From Lachnospiraceae bacterium (GTDB lineage: Bacteria; Bacillota; Clostridia; Lachnospirales; Lachnospiraceae): 64,000 bases of DNA. Under the pieces are notes generated by a model. That model saw only the letters and a program-made list of their open reading frames with translations, was not told the origin of the DNA and searched no databases. This document shows positions 52,418 to 60,441 of this stretch, one piece after another. Position numbers and translations under genes: made by a program. The stretch spans positions 35,296-99,295 of the forward strand of contig JAJQIL010000030.1 in NCBI GenBank assembly GCA_021199235.1. The letters are read 5' to 3'. The first letter of the stretch is position 1. The number at the start of each line of letters is the position of its first letter.

Positions 52418-54463
52418 ATGAAAAATGGAGAAAATAAAACGAAAGCTGCAGAAGTCGCGACAAGGACGAGGACAATAACGGAAAGGACGCCTGGAACGCC
52501 CTCCAGATCTTCGGCCGGAAACGCGAAAATGACGAGAACCTTGCCGAGATCACGAAAAAGAGCAGGGACTTCAGTGAGGACGCAGAATCGGGCAAATATA
52601 AAGGAGACAGAAAAACCATCAAAAGAATTTGATTCAGATGTTCTTTTTGAGCAGCGTCTTGCCAGACACATGGATGAATTAAAGTGGCTGTACATGGAGC
52701 TGTACAGCAACGGTTCCATGTTCGCAGAACTGTGTGAGCAGATGCACCGTTTTTACGAGGAGCGAAGAACACCGCTGAAAAAGCTGGATGAGAAGCGTGA
52801 GAGCGATCCGAACTGGTATCGGCAGAATGATATGCTGGGCATGATGTTTTATATCGACAATTTTGCGGGCGATATGCAGGGAGTAGAGAAAAAGCTGGAC
52901 TATATCGAGAACTGCGGAGTGAATTATATTCACCTGATGCCGTTTCTGGATACGCCGAAGGGACGCAGCGACGGCGGGTACGCGGTGTCGGATTTCCGGA
53001 AGGTGCAGGAGAAGCTGGGGACGATGGAAGATCTGGATGCGCTGACGGACGACTGCCACAGGCGGGGCATCAATATCTGCATGGATTTTGTCATGAACCA
53101 CACTTCGGAGGATCATGAATGGGCAAAGCGAGCACGTGCGGGCGAAGGAGAGTACATGAGCCGGTACTTTTTCTTTGACAATGCCGCGATCCCTTCGCTT
53201 TTTGAAAAGACGGTACCGCAGGTCTTTCCGACGACCGCCCCGGGGAATTTCACCTGGCTCCCCGACATCGGACACTATGTGATGACGACCTTTTATCCGT
53301 ACCAGTGGGATTTGAATTATCGGAATCCTCGGGTGTTCAATGAGATGATGTACAATTTCCTGTATCTGGCCAATCAGGGTATCGATATCATCCGCATTGA
53401 CGCCGTGCCTTATATATGGAAAGAGCTGGGGACTAACTGCCGGAATCTCCGTCAGGTACATACGATCGTGCGCATGATGCGCATGATCTCCGAGATCGTC
53501 TGCCCGGGCGTGCTGCTTCTGGGCGAGGTGGTGATGGAACCGGAAAAGGTGGTGCCTTACTTTGGCACCGTGGAAAAGCCGGAATGCCATATGCTCTACA
53601 ACGTGACGACGATGGCGACCACCTGGCATACAGTGGCGACGCGGGATGTGAGCCTTTTGAAAAAGCAGCTGGATATTGTGAGCTCGCTTCCGAAAGACTA
53701 TACCTTTTTGAATTATCTGCGCTGCCACGACGATATCGGCTGGGGACTGGACTACGGCTTCCTTGCGCAGCAGGGCTTTGACGAGCGTACCCATAAGCAG
53801 TATTTGAACGACTATTTTGAGGGAAAGACCGGCGCGAGCAACAGCCGCGGCGAGCTGTACAACGCTGACCCCGTGACGGGTGATGCGCGTTTTTGCGGGA
53901 CGACCGCTTCCATGTGCGGCATCGAAAAAGCCGGATTCGAGCAGGATGAGGCGGCGATGGAGAAAGCAATCCAGCTGGATATCATGCTCCATGCCTATAT
54001 GTTCATGCAGTCGGGAATTCCCGTCCTGTACGGTGGCGATGAGATTGGACAGGTGAACGACTATTCCTACAAAGAAGATCCGGAAAAAGCGCCGGACTCC
54101 CGCTACATCCACCGCGGCATGATGCGCTGGGATCTGGCGGAGCGGATCAGCGATCCGGATTCTGTAGAGGGAAAAGTGTTCCGCCGGCTGAAAGAGCTGG
54201 AAGATATCCGAAAGAAAGAGAAAGTATTTGTATCCAATGCGGATACCTGGACGGTGGAGACATGGGAAAACAGTGTTCTCTGCATCGGCAGATATTATGA
54301 CGGCGACAAGCTGCTGGGACTCTTTAATTTCAGCGAGTACGACAAGACCGCCTGGATCAACGAGACAGACGGACTGTACCGGGATCTGCTGAGCGGGCGT
54401 GCCATGAAAGCCGCGGGAGTCGATATTCCGGCGTATGGGTTTTTCTATCTGAAGAAAATTTAA
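52418..54463 (+). CDS. GH13_4 amylosucrase/sucrose hydrolase-like enzyme
   Basis: From about residue 70 the chain follows amylosucrase: helical N-domain, then MGMMFYIDNFAGD-like and INYIHLMPFLDTPKGRSDGGYAVSDF-like blocks. The catalytic Asp is in IIRIDAVPYIWKELGT, the Glu in LLLGEVVMEP, and the third acid in RCHDDIGW. It uses sucrose, either making glucan or hydrolysing it. The ATG at 52418 has a strong RBS (AGGGAGAAAGGC). Residues 15-65 are oddly Arg/Thr-rich, and another frame there looks more coding-like, so the N-terminus may hide compensating frameshifts. Confidence 0.85.
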   Translation: MKNGENKTKAAEVATRTRTITERTPGTPSRSSAGNAKMTRTLPRSRKRAGTSVRTQNRANIKETEKPSKEFDSDVLFEQRLARHMDELKWLYMELYSNGSMFAELCEQMHRFYEERRTPLKKLDEKRESDPNWYRQNDMLGMMFYIDNFAGDMQGVEKKLDYIENCGVNYIHLMPFLDTPKGRSDGGYAVSDFRKVQEKLGTMEDLDALTDDCHRRGINICMDFVMNHTSEDHEWAKRARAGEGEYMSRYFFFDNAAIPSLFEKTVPQVFPTTAPGNFTWLPDIGHYVMTTFYPYQWDLNYRNPRVFNEMMYNFLYLANQGIDIIRIDAVPYIWKELGTNCRNLRQVHTIVRMMRMISEIVCPGVLLLGEVVMEPEKVVPYFGTVEKPECHMLYNVTTMATTWHTVATRDVSLLKKQLDIVSSLPKDYTFLNYLRCHDDIGWGLDYGFLAQQGFDERTHKQYLNDYFEGKTGASNSRGELYNADPVTGDARFCGTTASMCGIEKAGFEQDEAAMEKAIQLDIMLHAYMFMQSGIPVLYGGDEIGQVNDYSYKEDPEKAPDSRYIHRGMMRWDLAERISDPDSVEGKVFRRLKELEDIRKKEKVFVSNADTWTVETWENSVLCIGRYYDGDKLLGLFNFSEYDKTAWINETDGLYRDLLSGRAMKAAGVDIPAYGFFYLKKI

Positions 54464-54484
54464 ATAACAGTTCAGAGCTGTATC
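54434..54484 (+). repeat. direct repeat B, copy 1 (GH13_4 gene 3' end)
   Basis: This 51-bp segment covers the last codons (YGFFYLKKI), the stop and 21 bp beyond. It recurs at 56761-56811 with two mismatches, one in a synonymous Lys codon. It is the inner copy, attached to the complete gene. Confidence 0.9.
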
Positions 54485-54543
54485 TCAGGCGACTCGCTGT
54501 CCTGAATATCTAAGCGATGTCTTTCTTTGAATCTGCTGAAACG

Positions 54544-54578
54544 AAAAGCCCCGGAGGTGTGATGCCTCCGGGGCTTTT
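54544..54578 (+). terminator. GH13_4 terminator, copy 1
   Basis: AAAAGCCCCGGAGG and CCTCCGGGGCTTTT form a perfect 14-bp stem. The loop and stem closely match the terminator at 56821. Confidence 0.9.
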
Positions 54579-54580
54579 GT

Positions 54581-54632
54581 ATCGATTAATATTGGCATAA
54601 CAGGCCCTCCTGGAAATTATTTTCGTACTGAG
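54581..54632 (-). pseudogene. remnant of an alpha-galactosidase start (six codons plus RBS)
   Basis: On the minus strand this reads MPILID then stops matching. It matches MPIFID of the GH36 gene at 59257, together with its ribosome binding site and upstream DNA (46 of 51 bases identical to 59240-59290). It shows that a GH36 gene once followed this copy of the terminator and was deleted. Confidence 0.85.
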
Positions 54633-54790
54633 AAGATTCATATCAAATAAAACGCAATGGATATAACTGATTATAATAGAATATTTTGACGGAAAATTTG
54701 GATAATATAATGAAACGAAAAAAATATTTGCGTTTTATCCCAAAAAGTATATAATAAAAGTGCCTCGATGAAAGGAAGGGTGAAGATACC

Positions 54791-56074
54791 ATGAAACTGA
54801 TTCGTGTAAAAATTGAAGGCTTTCGCAATATTGAAGAAGACGAAATTATTCTGGGGAATGAGATTACCTCTCTTGTTTCAGAAAACAGTTATGGGAAATC
54901 TAATTTAATGGAAGGCATTGATTTTGCTGTTTCTTTTATTTCTGCAACTCCAGCTGAGAAGTCCTATATGATGGGTTGGAAGCGAGGAATCCCGCTTAAT
55001 AAAAAAACAGAGAATCATGATTTTAAAGCAAATTTTATTTTTGAGACAGAGTTTCAGGATGAATCATATGAAATCAATTATGGTTTCTCTTTTACCTGGA
55101 TTAAAAATGATGGCGGGAAAAAAATCCAGAATGAGTGGTTAAATGCGCGCAGACTGGGAATTGCCAGAAAGTATATTAAATTGATCAGCCGCGATGAACG
55201 GGCATTATTTAAGTCTTCTCCGACAGGCCGATGCAGCAGTGTCGTAAGGATAGCCGATGAGGAACTGATTCTTAATAAGCTGCTCAATTTCGATGATTTA
55301 TATTATATGCCGATTATTGAAGAATTGAATCATATCAGTGTATATGTAGAACGTCATCTTGACGCTTCTTTTTCTTATACGAAAAATCCTCTGGTAATGA
55401 AAAACAGCGACCAGTCGATTTTACTGGATTTTACTGATATACCGAGGGTGATTTATCAGCTTAAGAAAAAGCATAATGATAAGTATGAAGTCCTTAAGGA
55501 CGCATTCATGCAGTTATTCCCGAATATTACAAATATTACGGTACAGGAGTTTGATATAAGTCGGAATCACGGCATAAAAATTGACATTGATGCTCCATAT
55601 ACCATTTCGGATAAGGTATACTCTATATTCGTACAGGATAAGAATCTTAACCAGCCGTTGGATTTTAGCGGTATGTCTGATGGGGCGAAAAGAGTTTTTC
55701 TGATGCTGACATTTGCTGTTGTAGCAAATATTGAGAAGATGACATTGATTGCGTTCGAAGAGCCGGAGAATTCTATTCATCCATCCTTGCTGCAGGGATA
55801 TCTGCGAGTACTGACGCAGCTTGCCGGTGACTGTAAGATCATCGTTGCAAGTCATTCGCCCTATATTATTGAATATGTGTCCACAGAGGATATTTATATT
55901 GGCAAGCCAAATCCGTATGGACTTGCGGATTTCTCCAAAATAGACGCAAAGAAAGTGAATCGATTAGAACGTGATGCCATGAACGACAGTGTATCTGTAG
56001 GCAGCTATATTTTTGAATTGCTTTCTGGCGGAGAAGATGAGCTTGATATTCTAAACACATATCTGGAGAAATAA
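54791..56074 (+). CDS. AAA-family ATPase, AbiLi/RloA/OLD-like
   Basis: The 427-residue ATP-binding protein starts MKLIRVKIEGFRNIEEDEI, the usual opening of AAA_15/21 defence ATPases. The P-loop is SENSYGKSN, with Ser in place of the usual first Gly. The signature is FSGMSDGAKRVFLML, Walker B is LIAFEEPENSIHPSLLQGYL, and IIVASHSPYI carries the switch His. The partner is the RloB-like gene 4 nt downstream. Such pairs (AbiL, RloAB and, more distantly, PARIS) act in phage defence. The start follows AAAGGAAGGG. Composition is AT-rich. Confidence 0.82.
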   Translation: MKLIRVKIEGFRNIEEDEIILGNEITSLVSENSYGKSNLMEGIDFAVSFISATPAEKSYMMGWKRGIPLNKKTENHDFKANFIFETEFQDESYEINYGFSFTWIKNDGGKKIQNEWLNARRLGIARKYIKLISRDERALFKSSPTGRCSSVVRIADEELILNKLLNFDDLYYMPIIEELNHISVYVERHLDASFSYTKNPLVMKNSDQSILLDFTDIPRVIYQLKKKHNDKYEVLKDAFMQLFPNITNITVQEFDISRNHGIKIDIDAPYTISDKVYSIFVQDKNLNQPLDFSGMSDGAKRVFLMLTFAVVANIEKMTLIAFEEPENSIHPSLLQGYLRVLTQLAGDCKIIVASHSPYIIEYVSTEDIYIGKPNPYGLADFSKIDAKKVNRLERDAMNDSVSVGSYIFELLSGGEDELDILNTYLEK

Positions 56075-56078
56075 AAGT

Positions 56079-56717
56079 ATGGCAAAAAAGAATAACGGCA
56101 GTGCCGATAAAAAAACAATTCTCGTAATATTTATTGAGGGAGACACTGAGGTGGATTTTTATAATAAGATGGTTGCATCTATTAGAGAAAAGGTGGGGCA
56201 GCCTTCCTGTACCGTAAAAATTAAAAATGTAAAAGGTGTCGGAAATTACCAAAACAGAGCGTGCCGGATTTTTGAAAATGGCATCAAAAAGAAGTATCCA
56301 GGCTATCGGTATGTAGTTGCCCTTTGTTATGACACGGATGTGTTTCTATACAGCAGGAAACCACCGGTGGACTGGGATGCTGTTACGAAAGCGTTGAAAG
56401 AAAAAGGAGCGGATCAGGTGAATCTTGTACGTGCCGAAAAATCTATTGAAGACTGGTTTTTGTTCGACATGGATGGGCTGAGAAGATTTTTGAAAATTTC
56501 ACTGAAGACGAAGCTCCCGGCCTATAAAGGACAAAAAGGGCTGGAGCAGCTGTTTTTAAAAGCAAACAAGACCTACATTAAAGGTGTCCAGTGTAAAGGA
56601 CTGGTTGATGCATTGGATATGGAAAAAATTTTCCCGCATATCTGTAGGGAAATACGAACCATCTGTAATACGATGGGAGTAAATTGCAGTACAGATAATG
56701 AACGCTGCAATGGCTGA
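56079..56717 (+). CDS. RloB/AbiLii-like TOPRIM-type protein
   Basis: The 212-residue protein has the TOPRIM-like glutamate motif in ILVIFIEGDTEVDFYNKM, an acidic pair in VVALCYDTDVFL, and SIEDWFLFDMDGL, typical of RloB. It is coupled to the ATPase gene. In related systems the ATPase senses phage and this subunit is the toxic nuclease. Here function is inferred from family and pairing only. Its stop lies 43 bp before the second copy of direct repeat B. Confidence 0.78.
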   Translation: MAKKNNGSADKKTILVIFIEGDTEVDFYNKMVASIREKVGQPSCTVKIKNVKGVGNYQNRACRIFENGIKKKYPGYRYVVALCYDTDVFLYSRKPPVDWDAVTKALKEKGADQVNLVRAEKSIEDWFLFDMDGLRRFLKISLKTKLPAYKGQKGLEQLFLKANKTYIKGVQCKGLVDALDMEKIFPHICREIRTICNTMGVNCSTDNERCNG

Positions 56718-56760
56718 TGCTGGCGAAAAATTGTCGGAAATCAGAGAAAATGAAGCGCTG

Positions 56761-56811
56761 TATGGGTTTTTCTATCTGAAAAAAATTTAAATAACAATTC
56801 AGAGCTGTATC
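56761..56811 (+). repeat. direct repeat B, copy 2 (displaced GH13_4 3' end)
   Basis: It encodes YGFFYLKKI and the stop, out of context after the rloB-like gene. An open frame of about 26 codons starting MADAGEKLSEIRENEAL leads into it. The match starts abruptly at TATGGG. Confidence 0.9.
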
Positions 56812-56820
56812 GAAACAAAC

Positions 56821-56850
56821 AACCCCGAAGGTGTGATGCCTCCGGGGTTT
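56821..56850. terminator. terminator, copy 2, shared with the GH36 gene
   Basis: AACCCCGAAGG and CCTCCGGGGTTT pair with the same TGTGATG loop as the copy at 54544. It ends the cassette on one strand and the GH36 gene on the other. Confidence 0.8.
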
Positions 56851-56860
56851 GATTTGTTTT

Positions 56861-59257
56861 TCATACACGTGAAAGATACACCTGCCATGCCTGATACTCA
56901 CCGTTCATCCAGGGAACCGGTAGCCCGGCAGCCATCAGAGCATTTCCCGGAACCAGCGTTTGTTCATCTTCAAGTACCTTGTTCCCGGCACTTCGTTCGC
57001 CGCGCCCATTGCGGGTACTCATCGCTTCGGTGAGGCGGTACCAGCCATTCGGATCCAGCCCGCGCAGCTTTACGTATTCGACCGGTGAGTTGCAGTGCGC
57101 ACCGGTCCTGATCAGATTCAGAAGCGCCTCCGCACCATCCTCAGAAGAGAATTCCCAGGCGGTATATTCCTCGTTTTCCATCGGGCTTGACAGTCGGAAG
57201 TAGCGCCCCTCACGGATCAGATCGCTGTATTTTATATAATCCCGGATCTGACGGCGGACGATTTCTTTTTCTTCTTCTGAGACCAGATTCAGGTCAAGCT
57301 CATAACCGAAGGTACCGGCCATCGCCACGACGCCGCGCGTCACAATGTCCGTGCGCCGGCCTGTCTGGTGATTCGGCACTGCGGATACGTGGGAGCCGAC
57401 CGCAGAGATCGGATAGCCAAAGGAAGTCCCGTACTGGATGCGCAGCCGTTCGATGGCGTCCGTATTGTCACTGCACCAGATCTGCGGCGTGTAATACAGC
57501 ATTCCCGTGTCAAAGCGTCCGCCTCCTCCGGCACAGCCTTCGATCAGAAGCTCCGGGAAACGCGTTTGCAGCCGTTCCAGAAAATCATAGACGCCCAGCA
57601 CATAGCGATGCAGGGTCGCCCCCTGGTTCTGTTCGCGGGCTGTCAGCGAATAGATATCGGAGAGATGGCGGTTCATGTCCATCTTTATATAGGAAACATT
57701 CGCTGCAGAAATAACCACACAGATCTGTTCCAGAATATGGTCAACAACTTCTTTTCTGGAAAAATCAAGCACGAGCTGATCTCTGCCGCGCACCGGCTTT
57801 CTTCCGGGGATGACAAAAGCCCAGTCCGGGTGCGCGCGGTACAGGTCGCTGTCCTCCGATACCATCTCCGGCTCGATCCAGAGGCCGAATTTCATGCCCA
57901 GCGCATTCACCTGCTCTGAGACTGCTTTCAGAGTAGAACCCAGCTTTTCTTCATTCACATACCAGTCGCCGAGTCCGCTGTTATCCGAGTCGCGTTTTCC
58001 GAACCAGCCGTCGTCCAGCACGAGCATTTCCACGCCCAGTTCCGACGCCTGTTTCGCGATCCGCACCAGCTTGTCCGCATCAAAATCAAAATACGCCGCC
58101 TCCCAGCTGTTGATCAGCACCGGGCGCCTGCGGTCTCTCCAGTATCCACGGCACAAGTGGCGGCGGATCAGACGATGGTATTCCTCTGAGAGCGTCCCAA
58201 ACCCGGCGTCGCTGCAGCAAAGTGCCGCTTCCGGCGTGTCAAAGGTCTCTCCCGGCATAAGCTTCCAGGAAAACAGCTCATCCGAAATGCCCAGCAGCGC
58301 GCGCGTCTGCTTATACTGATCGACAGAAGCCTCTCCCTTAAAATTGCCGCTGTACAAAAGCTGGAAGCCATAGCAGTCTCCGTTTGTCTCCCCGGCATCT
58401 TTGGACGCCAGGATAAAGAATGGATTCTGCTGATGACTGGACGCTCCGCGGCGGCTCTGCAGGATCTGCTCGGCGTGCGAAAGAGGCGTGCGTGAAAACT
58501 GCCGCTCCATCCCATGTCTTCCGTGAAAGTGGATCAGGTCAAATTCCCCATACAGAAAATCAAGGCAGCAGCTGGCCGCTTTTTCCACATATACAGTGTC
58601 GGCTCCGGTGTTCCGAATCCGGGCTGCGCGCGTGATCACATCGCTGTCTGAAAGTATCCCGTAGAGCAGGGTCACTTCGACGCCGGACGCCTTATCCTCC
58701 AATATAACCTCGAGGGTCTGTGCTGGCGGCTGAGCAGGCTTCTTTTGCCCGCCATTATCCGCTTCCGGGCAGTCTTTGCAACAGCATTCGTCTGCGTTGG
58801 CCTCCGCTGCCGCTTCGCGCGGGACGTCGTTGTAGATGGCCGGCATCCCGGGAATGCTGTATTTTTCCTCCAGTACGCGTGCGGATTTGTAGCGCAGGTC
58901 GCAGCTGGCAGTACCATCTGCATTTCGGATCTGCAGCGCAGTGCTGCGGTAGTCGCCGGTGCCGAAACAGGGGTATTCCTGCGGCAGCGCATCCATTGAG
59001 TAAGTGCGGTCTGTCCCGGCGTCATACGGATTACCGGAAAAACCGCGGTCATAGAAGGTCAGAAGATAGCGCAGATCCGGGGCATTTTCACTGGCTTCAA
59101 CGCCGGAATCGCAGGAGTCCGGTGCATCATGGAGAGCGAGTTTCTTCCCATAGTAAAGGTGCAGAAGGTGCCCATATTTCCCCACTGTCATCTGGTATGT
59201 GGTATGCTTTGTGTGAATAGTAAAAAGCCTGCGTGTCTCATCGATGAATATTGGCAT
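56861..59257 (-). CDS. GH36 alpha-galactosidase (second copy)
   Basis: This 798-residue cytoplasmic enzyme removes galactose from raffinose-family sugars, leaving sucrose for the neighbouring GH32 and GH13 enzymes. Nucleophile Asp is in SYIKMDMNRHLSD, acid/base Asp in IWCSDNTDAIERL, and WIEPEMVSEDS is conserved. The start MPIFIDETRR follows GGGAGGATCTGTT. A Cys-rich insert (NADECCCKDCPEADNGG) sits before TLEVILED, at the same place as the insert of the 16.8-kb homologue. A remnant of a paralogous start lies at 54581. Confidence 0.94.
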   Translation of the reverse strand: MPIFIDETRRLFTIHTKHTTYQMTVGKYGHLLHLYYGKKLALHDAPDSCDSGVEASENAPDLRYLLTFYDRGFSGNPYDAGTDRTYSMDALPQEYPCFGTGDYRSTALQIRNADGTASCDLRYKSARVLEEKYSIPGMPAIYNDVPREAAAEANADECCCKDCPEADNGGQKKPAQPPAQTLEVILEDKASGVEVTLLYGILSDSDVITRAARIRNTGADTVYVEKAASCCLDFLYGEFDLIHFHGRHGMERQFSRTPLSHAEQILQSRRGASSHQQNPFFILASKDAGETNGDCYGFQLLYSGNFKGEASVDQYKQTRALLGISDELFSWKLMPGETFDTPEAALCCSDAGFGTLSEEYHRLIRRHLCRGYWRDRRRPVLINSWEAAYFDFDADKLVRIAKQASELGVEMLVLDDGWFGKRDSDNSGLGDWYVNEEKLGSTLKAVSEQVNALGMKFGLWIEPEMVSEDSDLYRAHPDWAFVIPGRKPVRGRDQLVLDFSRKEVVDHILEQICVVISAANVSYIKMDMNRHLSDIYSLTAREQNQGATLHRYVLGVYDFLERLQTRFPELLIEGCAGGGGRFDTGMLYYTPQIWCSDNTDAIERLRIQYGTSFGYPISAVGSHVSAVPNHQTGRRTDIVTRGVVAMAGTFGYELDLNLVSEEEKEIVRRQIRDYIKYSDLIREGRYFRLSSPMENEEYTAWEFSSEDGAEALLNLIRTGAHCNSPVEYVKLRGLDPNGWYRLTEAMSTRNGRGERSAGNKVLEDEQTLVPGNALMAAGLPVPWMNGEYQAWQVYLSRV

Positions 59258-59363
59258 AACAGATCCTCCCGGAAATTATTTTCGTACGGATTATACATGG
59301 CTGTTCTGCTCTTTTCAAGTAAAATATTTGCAGCTGATGAGGCTGCATTTCCGTGCTGAATGA

Positions 59364-60254
59364 CTATATGCCGGATTTTGCAGACTTCCTGTGTTCCCCG
59401 GGCGTGCAGCCGAAGCGCCTGCGGAACAGTTTATTAAAATAAGAAATGTTGTGGAAACCATTATCCAGTGCGATCTCCGTCACGGAAAGATCGGTTTCCT
59501 CCAGCGCGGCCGCCGCCTTTGTCAGGCGGAAACGATTGATGTATTCGACGCAGGTCATGCCGGTATACCGGCGAAAAAAATTCATGAAATATGTTTCACT
59601 GAAATGACAGACTTTGGAAAGCTCCTGTATGGTAAGGGGATCCCGGTAATGTTCCTGAATATAACCCAGAATTCCTTTAAGCTTTTCTTCTGTATGCCGA
59701 CTGCTGCTGTTGAGGTCGGCTTTTTCGATATAGCCCAATCGGTACAGATCTGCTAAAAGTGTTAGCAGGAGCGCTTTTGTCTGAAGCTCATATGCGGATT
59801 CTTTTTTCTGAAAGATATGGCATAAATCAAGAAAACATTTTTTAAGCTCCGGATAGCCTGGCTGATCCGGATGAATGACCGGCACGAAACGATGCTTTCC
59901 GGTCAAAAGCGGATTCAGATATTTGACAGTGCAGATATCCGGTGTCAGTCCGCCCGGATAATTCAGGTGAAAGACCAGGCTCTGCGAGGCCATGGTGCAG
60001 CCTGGTTCCTCACTGGCGCCATGCAGGACATGCGGGGAAATGAAAAGCAGGTCGCCGGCCTGTACCCGGAAAGGTGTAAAATGAATCGTGTAGTTGGCAG
60101 ATCCATTTTCAATGTAGGTAATCTCCGCTTCCTCATGCCAGTGAAGCTCAAGATTGCGGTAACTTTCCAGTATGCGGCAATAATAATATTCCACCGGAAG
60201 CAGAGCGCTTCCATGTGTGGTTTTTTCCTGATAATCCGGAATCTGTTTTTCCAT
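59364..60254 (-). CDS. AraC-family regulator
   Basis: It has an N-terminal cupin sensor (ELHWHEEAEITYIENGSANY, VQAGDLLFISPHVLHG) and a C-terminal AraC domain (LTIQELSKVCHFSETYFMNFFRRYTG, TEIALDNGFHNISYFNKLFRRRFGCTPGEHRK). The start MEKQIPDYQ at 60254 lies behind GGGAGGACG; the track start is 11 codons longer. It is divergent from the GH13 gene and precedes the GH36 gene, so it probably controls both. Confidence 0.9.
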   Translation of the reverse strand: MEKQIPDYQEKTTHGSALLPVEYYYCRILESYRNLELHWHEEAEITYIENGSANYTIHFTPFRVQAGDLLFISPHVLHGASEEPGCTMASQSLVFHLNYPGGLTPDICTVKYLNPLLTGKHRFVPVIHPDQPGYPELKKCFLDLCHIFQKKESAYELQTKALLLTLLADLYRLGYIEKADLNSSSRHTEEKLKGILGYIQEHYRDPLTIQELSKVCHFSETYFMNFFRRYTGMTCVEYINRFRLTKAAAALEETDLSVTEIALDNGFHNISYFNKLFRRRFGCTPGEHRKSAKSGI

Positions 60255-60441
60255 GATACAGGCGTCCTCCCGTTCCACAAATACCATAGGATTGTGTTAA
60301 TACTGCGTAATATTCTGCAAGAAATTCTGCAAGCATTATAGTATAATTCTATCATAAATGCCACTGTTCTTTTCGGACTTTTTCAGGAGGAAGAGCTCCG
60401 GCGGCGGAAACACGTATTGGAAAAAACGGGAGGATAAAAGA

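Noticed and set aside
52679-54112. 477-residue minus-strand ORF in the track
   Set aside because: It is a shadow of the GH13_4 gene. The plus frame has intact catalytic motifs, while the minus frame is rich in His and Arg and has no recognisable domain.
54464-56860. retron or prophage fragment
   Set aside because: There is no reverse transcriptase, integrase or phage structural gene, only the ATPase/RloB-like pair.
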